From assembly GCA_012522795.1 (NCBI GenBank), contig JAAYJT010000033.1, positions 1-55,752 on the forward strand: a stretch of DNA of 55,752 bases, given 5' to 3'. Below the pieces are notes generated by a model. The model was not told where the DNA came from and did not search any database. It saw only the letters and a list, made by a program, of their open reading frames with translations. The position numbers and the translations under genes were made by a program. The number at the start of each line of letters is the position of its first letter. The first letter of the stretch is position 1. This DNA is from Bacteroidales bacterium. Its GTDB lineage: Bacteria; Bacteroidota; Bacteroidia; Bacteroidales; JAAYJT01. This document shows positions 1-10,900 of this stretch, piece after piece.

Positions 1-1149
1 ACTGACAGTTTGTTATTCACAAAAGGAACCTGGAATGCAGCACTGGAAGATTATGACTATGACAGATGGGTTATGCATGCTCCAGCTTATACTGAAGGAA
101 GAGCTGCTGCTCATGAAAAAATCGCCTTTGCTCCTAATGGACAGATTGGCTATATGTCATTACTTTGGGATAACCTTGATGGAGACCCGTTTGTAAACGG
201 AGCTGCTTTTTATCCTGTTATCTACAAAACCACTGACGGTGGTCAGACATGGACAGGCCCAACAGCAATTGTTCTTGGCGGACCTGATGGATTTGAATCT
301 GTTAAATATTATCTTACAGAAGATCAGTGGAACAATCTCTGGGTAAACCCCGAATTGGTTCATCGTGATTCAGTTGGATATACTACTGCTTTTGATCATG
401 GAATGGTTGTTGATAAAAACGGAGACCTCCATATTTCTGTTACCATTGGTGTTGCCGGAAGCGAAAGTTATTCTATCATCGCCAGCGGAGGCTATGGAGC
501 TACTTTCCATATCTACTCAGTAAATCAAGGTGCCTGCTTTGCTGCTCAGTATGTAACCCATAATAAAACTTTCAGGGGTGAATTTGGTGAAATCAGTGAA
601 GACAGCCGTTCCCAAATTTCAAGAACACAGGATGGAAGTAAAGTATTCCTTTCATGGCTTGATACTGATTTTGAAGGCGTAACTGATAATGTAATGCCCG
701 ATATCTGGTGCTGGGGATTTGACGTTGACTCACGTATGTATACTGATGTTGAAAATGTTACTTATCTGTCAGAAGGCTGGCTTGAAGCAAATATGGGAAC
801 TGCATCAAATTATGTATTTTCAAGCGGTGATACCTATACTATTCCATTCGTATACCAAACATTTACCGGTGGCGACCCCACTCAACCTGTTGAATTTAAA
901 TATATCCAGGATTTCACATTCACAAATGCAGATTTCACTAACGGACCTCACGTTCCTCCATCATGCGGAACACCCGGTGATGCTAATGGAGATGGTAATG
1001 TGAATATTATGGACGTTGTTGCAGTTATCAATTATATTATAGGTAACGCACCTGAACCATTTATTTTCACAAATGCTGATATTGATGGTAATGGTATAAT
1101 CAACGTACTTGATGCTGTTGGAATTGTCAATCTTATCCTTTCAAAATAA
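1..1149 (+). CDS. Secreted Asp-box (sialidase-like) protein with C-terminal dockerin-like repeats, 5' end missing
   Basis: The frame is already open at base 1, so the N-terminus lies outside the window and about 382 residues are visible. An Asp-box motif (TTDGGQTW, near residue 80) is typical of BNR/sialidase-type beta-propellers, but no sialidase catalytic residues could be confirmed. The last 60 residues hold two dockerin-type calcium loops: DANGDGNVNIMD, then DIDGNGIINVLD, each followed by a short helix. The protein ends immediately after the second helix. I see no typical type IX secretion C-terminal domain behind it. The product is probably exported and may bind or cleave a polymer. The substrate is unknown. 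A strong terminator follows. Confidence 0.75.
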   Translation, partial: TDSLLFTKGTWNAALEDYDYDRWVMHAPAYTEGRAAAHEKIAFAPNGQIGYMSLLWDNLDGDPFVNGAAFYPVIYKTTDGGQTWTGPTAIVLGGPDGFESVKYYLTEDQWNNLWVNPELVHRDSVGYTTAFDHGMVVDKNGDLHISVTIGVAGSESYSIIASGGYGATFHIYSVNQGACFAAQYVTHNKTFRGEFGEISEDSRSQISRTQDGSKVFLSWLDTDFEGVTDNVMPDIWCWGFDVDSRMYTDVENVTYLSEGWLEANMGTASNYVFSSGDTYTIPFVYQTFTGGDPTQPVEFKYIQDFTFTNADFTNGPHVPPSCGTPGDANGDGNVNIMDVVAVINYIIGNAPEPFIFTNADIDGNGIINVLDAVGIVNLILSK

Positions 1150-1192
1150 TACTAATAAGAAAGACATTAAGGATTAAAGATCTTTAATCAAT

Positions 1193-1232
1193 AAGAGGCT
1201 GTCCTATAAATATAAGACAGCCTCTTTTCTTT
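1193..1232 (+). terminator. Rho-independent terminator
   Basis: A perfect 11-bp stem (AAGAGGCTGTC at 1193-1203 and GACAGCCTCTT at 1216-1226) with a 12-nt loop is followed by a T-rich tail. It sits 43 bases after the dockerin-tailed gene. Confidence 0.9.
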
Positions 1233-1306
1233 TGGGTTTCAGATATTTGTAAAAATTATAATAAAACACCCTTTCAGGTTTTCAACATTCAGTCAGCTTT
1301 AATTTT

Positions 1307-2551
1307 ATGATATCATTCGACCGCTTTCAACTTGACAACGGACTCAGGGTTATTGTTCATAACGACAAATCAACTCCTATAATAGCAATGAATGTTTTAT
1401 ATGACGTTGGCGCACGCGACGAACATCCTGACAAAACCGGATTTGCACATTTATTTGAACATTTGATGTTTGGAGGTTCAGTAAATATTCCTCATTACGA
1501 TGAGCAGCTTGAAAAGGCAGGTGGCACAAATAATGCTTTTACATCAAATGATGTTACCAATTATTACCTTACAATTCCTAAAAATAATCTTGAAACCGGC
1601 TTTTGGCTTGAATCTGACAGAATGCTTAATCTGGCCTTTTCAAAAAAGAGCCTTGAAGTTCAAAAAAATGTCGTTATCGAGGAGTTCAGAGAAGTATACT
1701 TAAACAAACCATATAGAGATGCCTGGCTTCTGTTAAGTCCACTGGCATATAAAAAGCATCCTTACCGTTGGCCTACAATAGGAGCGGATATAAGGCATAT
1801 AGAAAATGTAACAATGGAAGATACCAAAGAATTTTATCAGCGCTTTTACAATCCAAATAATGCCATTGTTACAATAGCTGGTCCTGTGGAAACAAATAAA
1901 ATCAAAGAGTTAAGTGAAAAATGGTTCGGCAATATTCCTGTGGGACCACCAAATAACAGAAAATTACCGGTTGAAGAGGTTCAAACCGAAGCACGACACT
2001 TACATGTTGAAAGAGATGTTCCTGCGAATGCCATTTATAAAGCCTGGCATATACCCGAACGTACCTCAAAAGACTATTATATCTCCGATATTGTTTCTGA
2101 TATTTTGTCAAATGGTGATTCTTCGCGACTTTATATTGAACTGGTCAAGAAAAAGCAAATATTTAGCGGAATTGATGCCTATATAACCGGAAGTATTGAC
2201 CCGGGTCTGTTCATAATATCAGGCAGGCTCATGAACGGTATAAGCTTTGCTGCCGCTGAACAGGCTATTAATGATATAATTAAGGAACTTCAGGATAGTT
2301 ATGTAAAGGAACGCGAATTGCAAAAAGTAAAAAACAGAATTGAGTCAATGTTGGTTTTTACAGAAATAAAGGTACTGGAAAAGGCAATGAACCTTGCTAT
2401 GTTTGAACTTATCGGAGATGCCACATTAATGAACAAAGAGGCAGAACAGTATGCCATTGTGAACAAGAATGACATGTTAAGCTTTTCACAAAAGTATCTT
2501 ACTGAAAACAATTGTTCCACTTTATATTATCATGCCAAAAAAACTGAATAA
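1307..2551 (+). CDS. M16 family zinc metallopeptidase, catalytic subunit
   Basis: This 414-residue protein has the inverted zinc motif HLFEH (H48, E51, H52) and a downstream acidic patch (E125/E126/E129) where the third ligand of M16 enzymes falls. It is therefore the catalytic member of an M16B (processing-peptidase-like) pair. No signal peptide is evident, although such proteins are often periplasmic in Bacteroidota. Its stop codon overlaps the start of the next gene by one base (TAATG). This implies translational coupling with that non-catalytic M16 protein. The family cleaves peptides or small unfolded proteins inside a clamshell chamber; the substrate here is unknown. Confidence 0.92.
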   Translation: MISFDRFQLDNGLRVIVHNDKSTPIIAMNVLYDVGARDEHPDKTGFAHLFEHLMFGGSVNIPHYDEQLEKAGGTNNAFTSNDVTNYYLTIPKNNLETGFWLESDRMLNLAFSKKSLEVQKNVVIEEFREVYLNKPYRDAWLLLSPLAYKKHPYRWPTIGADIRHIENVTMEDTKEFYQRFYNPNNAIVTIAGPVETNKIKELSEKWFGNIPVGPPNNRKLPVEEVQTEARHLHVERDVPANAIYKAWHIPERTSKDYYISDIVSDILSNGDSSRLYIELVKKKQIFSGIDAYITGSIDPGLFIISGRLMNGISFAAAEQAINDIIKELQDSYVKERELQKVKNRIESMLVFTEIKVLEKAMNLAMFELIGDATLMNKEAEQYAIVNKNDMLSFSQKYLTENNCSTLYYHAKKTE

Positions 2552-3846
2552 TGCCAGTAGAAATTAACAGAAAAAAAGCACCCGGATCAAAACAAATCAA
2601 TTTCCGGATAAATTCTGAACCACGTTATTTCCAGCTTGGAAACGGAATACCAGTTTATATAATAGATAAAGGCATTCAGGAAGTTACCCGTATTGAACTT
2701 GTTTTTAAAGCAGGCACATATTATCAGCATCATTTTCATGCTGCCAAAGCAACAAATAAATTACTCACAGCCGGTGCAAACTCTTATTCTGCCGAAGATA
2801 TTTCAGAACATTTTGAGTTTTATGGTTCCTATATCGAAACAAATAATTCAAAGGACAACGCTTATATAAGACTATATACCTTAAATAAGTATCTGAATGA
2901 AACCCTCCCAATGCTGGCAGAGGTTGTGATGAACCCGGTATTTCCGGATCATGAAACAGATATTTATCGTTCTACCAGAAAAGAGCGTTTATACATTAAA
3001 CGTCAGAATGTTAATTATCTGGCTTCCACCCATTTTTATGAACAGGTTTTCGGTAGTACGCATCCATACGGATATATCCTTGAACCCGGGCATCTTGATG
3101 GGCTTGGCAGGGATATTCTTGCTGAGCATCATAAAAATAATTACCGAGCCAACGAATGTACCATAATAGTAAGTGGTAAAATTCCTATGCAGCTTGATGA
3201 TCTTCTGGAAAAAACATTTGGTAGTTTCTCGGGTGCGAACTCAAAAAACCGGACTTTGAATGTACCGCCAATAATTACTTCAACGGAGAAAAAACGATTT
3301 ATCCATAAAAAGGATGCAATGCAGGCTGCTTTATGTATTGGAAAAGCAACTATTAATCGTTTACACCCTGATTATCCTGAGCTTAGCATTGTGAACACTG
3401 TTTTAGGTGGTTATTTTGGCTCACGGCTAATGAAAAATATCCGCGAAGATAAAGGCTATACTTATGGTATTTCATCTGCGCTTATATCATTTCATCATAG
3501 CGGACTGTTTATTATTTTTAGCGAAGTAGGAAATAAGGTTCTTGAAGCTTCAATTGAAGAGGTATATAAAGAAATAAGGAAATTACGTGAAGAACCGATA
3601 CGACAGAAAGAATTGAAACTGGTCAAAAATTTTCTGATGGGTGCTTTAATGAGAAGCATGGACGGGCCTTTTGAAATTGCAAAAAGATTAGGCGTGGTTC
3701 TTGAATATGGGCAAACTCTTGACACTTTCAACCATTTCATAAAAAAATTAAAGGGAATAAGTCCGGAACGTATTCAAGAGCTTGCAAATAAATATCTTCA
3801 GGAGGACAGCCTGTTTCTGACAATAGCCGGGAACAATGAAGCCTGA
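2551..3846 (+). CDS. M16 family peptidase-like protein, non-catalytic partner
   Basis: The protein has 431 residues. At the position of the zinc motif it reads KAGTYYQHHFHAAKATNK, so HxxEH is absent. Its C-terminal half keeps the substrate-binding Arg/Tyr region (SRLMKNIREDKGYTYG, about residues 290-310), which is the part usually supplied by the non-catalytic subunit. The start ATG overlaps the stop of the catalytic gene, so the two products are probably made in equal amounts and form a heterodimer. Family and roles are well established, but the physiological substrate is not visible from sequence. Confidence 0.9.
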   Translation: MPVEINRKKAPGSKQINFRINSEPRYFQLGNGIPVYIIDKGIQEVTRIELVFKAGTYYQHHFHAAKATNKLLTAGANSYSAEDISEHFEFYGSYIETNNSKDNAYIRLYTLNKYLNETLPMLAEVVMNPVFPDHETDIYRSTRKERLYIKRQNVNYLASTHFYEQVFGSTHPYGYILEPGHLDGLGRDILAEHHKNNYRANECTIIVSGKIPMQLDDLLEKTFGSFSGANSKNRTLNVPPIITSTEKKRFIHKKDAMQAALCIGKATINRLHPDYPELSIVNTVLGGYFGSRLMKNIREDKGYTYGISSALISFHHSGLFIIFSEVGNKVLEASIEEVYKEIRKLREEPIRQKELKLVKNFLMGALMRSMDGPFEIAKRLGVVLEYGQTLDTFNHFIKKLKGISPERIQELANKYLQEDSLFLTIAGNNEA

Positions 3847-3903
3847 TCGCATTTGAGGGTTGTACAATTAGGAAAGAATGCGTCTTTCAGGATCTTGATA
3901 AAT

Positions 3904-4683
3904 TCACCCTCCGCCCCGACCCATTTTTAGTCTGTACGATTCAAAACATCTTATTATGGCAATACAAAGATCGTAATCAGTAGAGTTCAATATAAAATCA
4001 ATAGGAATATTACAATACTGCATGAATTTTTCACGCTCAGCTTCATCAACAATATGTGTAAGCCTATAAACAAGGTCGTGATTATACCGCTTCTCAATTT
4101 CTTCCTGTAATTGCTGAGTTTCAATTTCCTTTTCAAGTTTTCGGATTTGTTTTGCTTCCTTGCTGAAAAGGTCATAAAATGTCTGGAAAGGTCCTTTCAT
4201 AACCACACCAAATCCTTGCTGAGGCCCACTATAAACCATTGTATTAATATGTGGCATTCTCAGTTTCACTGAATCGGTTGTAGCAGGAAGTTCAATATTA
4301 ACAAATGCCTGCTTGAATTCTAGGCGTGTGCCAGGCAGGGGGCGCACTATAACTTCGCTAAGTTCAAATACTTTAGGAAGCATGATCAGTTCATACGGAC
4401 CTTCATGATTAATATGCTCCACATCAATCATTACAAAACGAACCAAATGGCTGACATGGGTTATCATAAGGCTGTCGCCCTGCATAACCGGCATTACAAA
4501 TCTGCCACTGGGGTCGCTGACAACACCAAAACGACGGTTCAGGTTGATAATATGGGCATATCCTATTTTGTTGTTATTTACATCAATGATCCTGCCTTCA
4601 AAATAGGTATATTTCTTCGGTTCATCTTCTGCCGAAACCAAAAAACCAAGAAGTAAAAAGGTAAATAACCCGACAAGTCTCAT
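3904..4683 (-). CDS. Secreted protein with carboxypeptidase-regulatory-like (transthyretin-like) domain
   Basis: I start at the internal ATG (4683), because it gives a clean signal peptide (MRLVGLFTFLLLGFLVSA) and a 259-residue protein; an upstream in-frame start at 4737 would bury that signal. Residues about 26-110 (FEGRIIDVNNNKIGYAHI onward, with the ...VSDPSGRFVM turn) resemble the CarboxypepD_reg-like beta-sandwich used by Bacteroidota envelope proteins. The C-terminal half is charged and helical (a KEAKQIRKLEKEIETQQ-type segment) and matches nothing I recognise. The gene is convergent with the M16 pair. Function unknown, probably periplasmic or envelope-associated. Confidence 0.65.
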   Translation of the reverse strand: MRLVGLFTFLLLGFLVSAEDEPKKYTYFEGRIIDVNNNKIGYAHIINLNRRFGVVSDPSGRFVMPVMQGDSLMITHVSHLVRFVMIDVEHINHEGPYELIMLPKVFELSEVIVRPLPGTRLEFKQAFVNIELPATTDSVKLRMPHINTMVYSGPQQGFGVVMKGPFQTFYDLFSKEAKQIRKLEKEIETQQLQEEIEKRYNHDLVYRLTHIVDEAEREKFMQYCNIPIDFILNSTDYDLCIAIIRCFESYRLKMGRGGG

Positions 4684-4880
4684 TTCGTAAATTAATATTT
4701 TACGAAAATAAACAGTTTGAACCAATATGGTATTCAAAAGCTGTTAAATAGTGTTAATGTAAAATGTTAAATACCCCATCAGTCCGATATCTGATAAAAC
4801 CCGAATATGGAGTCCGGCAATAGAAGCAGTTATGTTATACAGAGTCCGGTATCCAGACAAATAACCTGACTTTGGCGAAA

Positions 4881-6968
4881 TCAGTAACCTCCGGCAATAC
4901 GTCTGAAAAGCCATTCTAATGCCATTAATCCAATGATCAATGCTGCGAGCCACTTAATATCAATAAGCTCAAAATAGCTTTTATCAACATAAAAAACAGG
5001 TTTCACATCATCGCGGGCACGTATTATCTGAATAATTTCATCCATTTGGTCCGGGAAAAACATCTGACCTCCAAATCGGGAAGCCAATCCGTGCATAAGC
5101 CTGTGATCTGCAACAGTATTAACTAGTTCAATCTGAAGAGGAAGTATTGTAAAAGCTCCTTTTGCCTCCAGTTTTTCATTTGGTTGAACCGCAACAGCTG
5201 AATATGAATAATGGCCGGGAGCAAACTGCCCTACATTTAAACGATAAGAATCTTTAGTTCTGGAGAAACCAAAAGGAAATTGTTTCCCATCTTCATCGGT
5301 AATTATAAGTTCAACATCGGGTGTAGTAATGGGTTCGAAAGATTCATTATATAATTCAGCCGTAAACTCAATTATTTCATTTTCGTTCCAAATATTACGG
5401 GTGTTAACCATAAAACGTTCTTTCTTTTCACGTAAAGCAAGGTATTGAATGGTTTTACCAAGCCATTCCTGAAATGCCTGATGATTTTCTTTACGCAAAA
5501 AATTTGCAAGGCGCCAGCGCCAGATACCTTCACCGGCTATAATACCAATTTTCTTACCCGAAATATCAGAAAATGTTACTAAAGGCATATTAGTTACCAA
5601 AGAACCAATCTGGCGATAAAACAAGTTATTCCCCGCCAGCGATTCTCTGTAAATACCATAGGGACTATATAAAGGCGGAAAATATCTTATCATTTCCCTG
5701 AATTCATCACTCAGAGTAAACAATGAAAACGAAGTATTAAGAGCCGGCAGAGTTTCATCTGTTTTATTACCTGACCCTGTAATAGTAAGTCCGTATCCAA
5801 GAGTGTTAAAAACATTGAGATCAGAACCAGCACCTATAATGTGCAGTATTGGCAAACCGGAATCATTTATTTTACGAAGCAATGAAGCATCGGAGCGGTA
5901 AACTGAGGGTATCTGATGAAGCACAACAAGGTTATAGGTGTTTAGATCGCCATTAAATTTTGATGCTTCAATCACTTCGGCTTCAAGGCTCTGAAGCGAT
6001 TCAACAGTTTGCCTTATTGCCGAAATATCAGGATGTGGTGAATTGTATAGCATTAATAACTTTTGACGTGCCTCAAGCACTTCAATAAAAACATCCTTGT
6101 GATTATTTAATATTGACCACTCTCCTTCAACTGAAGTAATCTCAATCCTGTATCGCTGTATACCCGGCTGTTCGGCTTTGAGTTCTGCAGTAATAAAATG
6201 ATCATCACTATCGTCTGTGAATACAATGCGTTCAGAAAATATTATAACCCCGTTCTTAATTATCCTCAAGTTAGTGTTCATACCATTGCATAATACTCCC
6301 CTCACATGAATCTCAACCGGAAAAGTGTTTTCAAGATATGCAATACGATTATGAGTAACATTTACTATTGCAGCATCACGAACCGGAATGGTATCACCAA
6401 GGGCAAGTGTGTAAACAGGGAATGGAAGGAACTCAAGTGCATAATGTGGATGCACTCCCTGATTGAAAATACCATCGCTGGCAAGGATCAAAGCTCCAAC
6501 ATTACGGTTTAAATAACGCGAATTAAGCTCGGTCAATGCTTCTGAGATATTTGTTTGTTTATCCGAAAAATCATAGCTGATGCCTTCCCGGAACGATTGT
6601 CCTAATGAATATAGCTGAACTTCGAAATCACGACCAAGCTCTGTAACAAGGTCATTCATCAGTTTGGGATATTCCTGTTTGTAAAAGGAAGTATCACCTG
6701 AGGCTGTTACTGACAGTGAATTATCCTGAGCAATAATGATTACAGGGTCTTCAACTCTTTTTGAAGTGCTCCTGAAAAATGGAGACAAAAGCATAAAAGC
6801 CAGAAAGAACACAACCACTGCTCTGATTGCCGACATAAAAAGCCTATGCTTTGCCGAAAACTCATATCTGCGTTCGCGGAAATAGAGCAATCCTGCATAT
6901 AGCAAAGCAAGCAATACACATAATGGTATGAACCAAGCCCCGTAACTTATGATAATTTGCTGGATCAC
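4881..6968 (-). CDS. Membrane-anchored vWA-like protein (BatA-like architecture)
   Basis: The 695-residue protein has two N-terminal membrane helices (about residues 8-30 and 46-66), then a von Willebrand A-like fold with the metal-site motif DNSLS (D82, S84, S86). A long extracytoplasmic region of Ig-like strands follows, and one C-terminal helix near residues 672-690. This matches Bacteroidota proteins annotated as vWA-domain or BatA-like, but here the vWA segment is flanked by a large C-terminal part and no moxR or batB-E genes are adjacent. It begins 6 bases after the fabG stop codon with a GTG, since the first internal ATG would delete the first membrane helix. Function unknown; a scaffold or sensor role is a guess. 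Confidence 0.7.
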   Translation of the reverse strand: MIQQIIISYGAWFIPLCVLLALLYAGLLYFRERRYEFSAKHRLFMSAIRAVVVFFLAFMLLSPFFRSTSKRVEDPVIIIAQDNSLSVTASGDTSFYKQEYPKLMNDLVTELGRDFEVQLYSLGQSFREGISYDFSDKQTNISEALTELNSRYLNRNVGALILASDGIFNQGVHPHYALEFLPFPVYTLALGDTIPVRDAAIVNVTHNRIAYLENTFPVEIHVRGVLCNGMNTNLRIIKNGVIIFSERIVFTDDSDDHFITAELKAEQPGIQRYRIEITSVEGEWSILNNHKDVFIEVLEARQKLLMLYNSPHPDISAIRQTVESLQSLEAEVIEASKFNGDLNTYNLVVLHQIPSVYRSDASLLRKINDSGLPILHIIGAGSDLNVFNTLGYGLTITGSGNKTDETLPALNTSFSLFTLSDEFREMIRYFPPLYSPYGIYRESLAGNNLFYRQIGSLVTNMPLVTFSDISGKKIGIIAGEGIWRWRLANFLRKENHQAFQEWLGKTIQYLALREKKERFMVNTRNIWNENEIIEFTAELYNESFEPITTPDVELIITDEDGKQFPFGFSRTKDSYRLNVGQFAPGHYSYSAVAVQPNEKLEAKGAFTILPLQIELVNTVADHRLMHGLASRFGGQMFFPDQMDEIIQIIRARDDVKPVFYVDKSYFELIDIKWLAALIIGLMALEWLFRRIAGGY

Positions 6969-6974
6969 AAAATA

Positions 6975-7721
6975 TTACATATTCATTCCACCACAAATAC
7001 TTATAACCTGCCCGGTAATATACGACGAAAGATCGCTGGCAAGATAAAGTGCAACATTTGCAATATCTTCCGGTGTACCCGCACGTCTGAGCGGAATACT
7101 CTTAACCCATTCGTCCTTTACATCCTGTGGTAATCTGGCTGTCATATCAGTTTCAATGAACCCCGGAGCAATGGCATTACAGCGAATATTGCGCGAACCC
7201 AGTTCCTGTGCAATTGATTTGGTAAATCCAATAAGACCGGCTTTTGAGGCAGCATAATTTGACTGCCCTGCATTTCCACTAACACCAACAACCGAGCTCA
7301 TGTTGATAATACTTCCGGATCTTTGCTTCAGCATCACTTTCTGAATGGCCTTAGTCATATTAAAAATTGACTTCAAGTTAACTTTTATAACAATATCCCA
7401 ATCGGCTTCAGTCATTCGCATTAAGAGATTATCGCGGGTAATTCCGGCATTGTTCACAAGTATATCAATGGCACCAAAATCGTTGAGTACGTCATTTACA
7501 AGCTTTTCAGAATCTTCAAACGATCCTGCATCCGAAGCATAGCCTTTGGCTTTAATCCCAAAAGCAACAAGCTCCTCTTCCAATTCGCGGGCTGTTTCAT
7601 CGTATTTGATATCCGAAAAAGCAAGATTTGCTCCTTCCGAAGCAAATTTCAATGCAATACCGCGGCCTATACCTCTGGCTCCACCGGTTATTAATGCTGT
7701 TTTTCCTTTTAATAATTCCAT
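6975..7721 (-). CDS. fabG: 3-oxoacyl-[acyl-carrier-protein] reductase
   Basis: The 248-residue short-chain dehydrogenase has the nucleotide-binding TGGARGIG motif (residues 12-19), NNAG (90-93) and the catalytic set N115, S143, Y156 and K160 (YAASK). Length, spacing and the C-terminal SYITGQVISICGGMNM match FabG, which uses NADPH to reduce 3-oxoacyl-ACP in type II fatty acid synthesis in the cytoplasm. It is the first gene of a pair with the vWA-like membrane protein, which starts 6 bases downstream. No other fatty acid genes are nearby, so a paralogous reductase role cannot be fully excluded. Confidence 0.93.
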   Translation of the reverse strand: MELLKGKTALITGGARGIGRGIALKFASEGANLAFSDIKYDETARELEEELVAFGIKAKGYASDAGSFEDSEKLVNDVLNDFGAIDILVNNAGITRDNLLMRMTEADWDIVIKVNLKSIFNMTKAIQKVMLKQRSGSIINMSSVVGVSGNAGQSNYAASKAGLIGFTKSIAQELGSRNIRCNAIAPGFIETDMTARLPQDVKDEWVKSIPLRRAGTPEDIANVALYLASDLSSYITGQVISICGGMNM

Positions 7722-7944
7722 TCTTAAGGTATTTTAATGTTTTATGTTCTGGTAAATGATTTGTTTTTCATGAAGGATAATTAACCCTGACTGAATAATT
7801 CCATCACCATTTCTATTGTAAACAAACAAATCTGTTTTTTTATTGTGTTTTTTAACTAATCAAGCTAAGAGCCAGAAAAAGCCGGTATTAATTTCAATTA
7901 AAAGGCCACTGATTATCAGATATTATTTGATTTTATTCTTTCAG

Positions 7945-10900
7945 TTAAAACCATGTTACCATATTCAAATCCTGCAAGTGTGGCAATAATTCATGTTTTG
8001 GGAAAATTCTGAAAGCATAGTCATAAACCCCTGATTTCTCCGAAGGAAATTCAATGGCAAAAACAGCTTTGCTATTATCGGAGCTTATTAGTTGAAGTTC
8101 TTTAAGGAACTGGATGGTTTTCACTTCATCATTTTCCTTTTGTCCAAATAAAATCTCCAGACCTATATCGCCTGGCAAAATACCATTTAAATCAAGTGTC
8201 ACAGTAGCCTTAAACATATCACCAACATCCAGAGGCTCATTGGTAGAATCAGGAACTTTAATATCCAGCACTTCTATATTAGCCCAATCTCTTATCATAC
8301 GTCTTTTCCAGTTTGCCATATCTTTGATCAGGCGGTTATTGTTGACTTTCATCATATCAGCGCGGGCTATCAGTTTGTCATAATACTGCTTTCCGTAATC
8401 ATCAAGCATACGTTTCATTGTGAAATGTGGTGCAATTTCTGAAATAGTGTTCTTCACATACGAAATCCAGTCAATTGGCAAGCCATTCTTATCACGTTTG
8501 TAGAAAGTCGGAATTATTTCATTTTCAAGGATATTATATATTGATATAACATCGAGTTCATCCTGAAGATTCTGTTCAGTATATGATCGTTCTTCAGGTA
8601 ATGCCCAGCCGGCTTCGGGTTTATAACCTTCTGCCCACCATCCGTCAAGGACACTGAAATTGACAACTCCGTTCATAACAGCTTTTTCACCACTTGTACC
8701 GGAAGCTTCCATTGGTCTTGTAGGTGTGTTCAGCCAAATATCAACACCTTGAATAAGTTTTTTAGCCAATTCCATATCATAGTTTTCAACAAAAGTGATC
8801 TTACCAATAAAATCAGGATGTTTTGATATTTCAATTATCTTTTTAATCAGATCCTGTCCTGCACGATCAGCCGGATGTGCTTTACCAGCAAAAATCAATT
8901 GAACCGGAGATCCTGGCTTATTCACAAGTGATTTCAGGCGCTCGGTATCGGTAAAAAGTAAATGCGCTCTTTTATAAGTAGCAAAGCGTCTGGCAAAACC
9001 AATAGTAAGAGTATTTTCGTTAATAGATCCAAGTATGCGTGAAATTATCTTTGGATTATCCTGTCTGCGACGCATATCAGACTGTATCCTTTTCTTCACA
9101 TACTCTATCATTTCAGATCTGAGTGAATTCCTTATTTCCCAGATAGTTTCGTCCGGCACACTGTGAATCTTCTTCCAATGCTTAGGATTTGACTGGTCAG
9201 CGAGAAAATGCTCCCCAAAAGTATTCACATACAGATTGAACCAGCGCTTAGCCGTCCATGTGGGAAAATGAACTCCATTGGTAACATAACCTATATGAAT
9301 CTCTTCAGGATAATAACCTTCGTAAATTTTTGAAAACATTTCGCGTGTAACTCTTCCATGAATCCTACTTACTCCGTTTGCTTCCTGAGAAAGCTTCAAT
9401 GCCAGCACGCTCATGGAAAATTTCTCACTTGTATTATCAGGTGTCCATCTGCCAAGGTTCATAAAATCATTCCATGAAATATTAAGACGCTCGGCATAGT
9501 GAGGAATATATGTGCGCAGGAGGTCTTCGCTGAATTCGTCATGCCCGGCCGGTACCGGAGTATGAGTGGTAAAAAGAGATGTGGTACGTATTAGTTCAAC
9601 AGCTTGAAGGAAATTAAATTTTTCTTCCTGAACATAGTGTCTTAGTCGCTCAAGTCCGGTAAATGCAGCATGTCCTTCATTTAAATGAAAAACATCAGGT
9701 TTGAGACCTATGGCGTGGAGTGCACGCATACCACCAACGCCCAGAATCAGTTCCTGTTTGAATCTGTTTTCCCAATCTCCTCCGTAAAGCTGATGGGTAA
9801 CAACCCTGTCAATATCCTGATTTTCAACAATATCAGTATCAAGTAAATAAAGAGGTATCCTGCCAACATCAACACGCCATATTTTGGCATATATTTGTCG
9901 TCCTGGCAATGCAAGGCTAACTGTAACCCAGTTTCCGTCCTGGCTTCTCACTGGTGCCAAAGGCATACTATAAAACTTCTGAGGCACAGAATTGGCAAGC
10001 TGCTCTCCAAAAATTGAGATTTGTTGCTGAAAATATCCATAGCGGTATAAAAGTCCGATACCTATCATGTTCTTGTTTGAATCGCTGGCTTCTTTCAAAT
10101 AATCTCCTGCAAGAACCCCAAGTCCTCCGCTAAATATTTTTAAGCTGTCGTGCAAACCAAATTCCATACTGAAATAAGCAATCTGTTTTTCAGGTTTGTG
10201 TTCAGCTTCTTTTATGTAAGCCTCAAAGCGATTGTAAATAACTTCAAGTCTTTGCAGAAACTCCCGGTTCGAAGCCAACTCCTGCATCTGATGAAATGTA
10301 AGCAGTTCAAATAAAACCAGAGGGTTTTTATTTGCCTTGATCCATTTCTCAGGGTCAATACTTCTGAATAACTCTACAGCATCATAATTCCACGACCACC
10401 ACAGGTTTCTGGCAAGTTTATCGAGAGCTTCAAGATTGCCGGGTACAGCCGAACGGATAAGGATCTTTTTCCATTCATGTTTTTTTCTGGTTGGAATCGG
10501 AGGTGTAATTCTTACTACTGCCTGAAGTTTATCCTGGAAAAGATGTTTGCGTTCATCAACCTTTCTAAGTGCAATATCTTCAGCTTTATACTGGTTCTCA
10601 ATAAATTTACTCCAGCCTATCTGACTGGCAATTTTTAAAGCAGCATTTTCAAGTTCCCGAATTTTAGTATCACCGGCTTTATTCAATGAAAGTATTATAT
10701 CTGCAATCTTTCCTGCAACATCATTACCGTTATCGTCAGAACGCTGAAGCACGGTTAATTCTTCGCCTTGAACCTTAATATTCTCCTGAAGGTACAAACC
10801 TATGCCTGTTAGGGATGTAATTATGGCAGGAACCCTGTATGAAAGGCTTTCAAGCGGTGCAATTCCCCATGGTTCGTAATAAGCAGGGTAAACTGAAAGG

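Noticed and set aside
4738-4880. Possible regulatory element in the gap between the vWA-like and transthyretin-like genes
   Set aside because: Only loose near-repeats such as GTCCGG were seen, with no stem or promoter motif.
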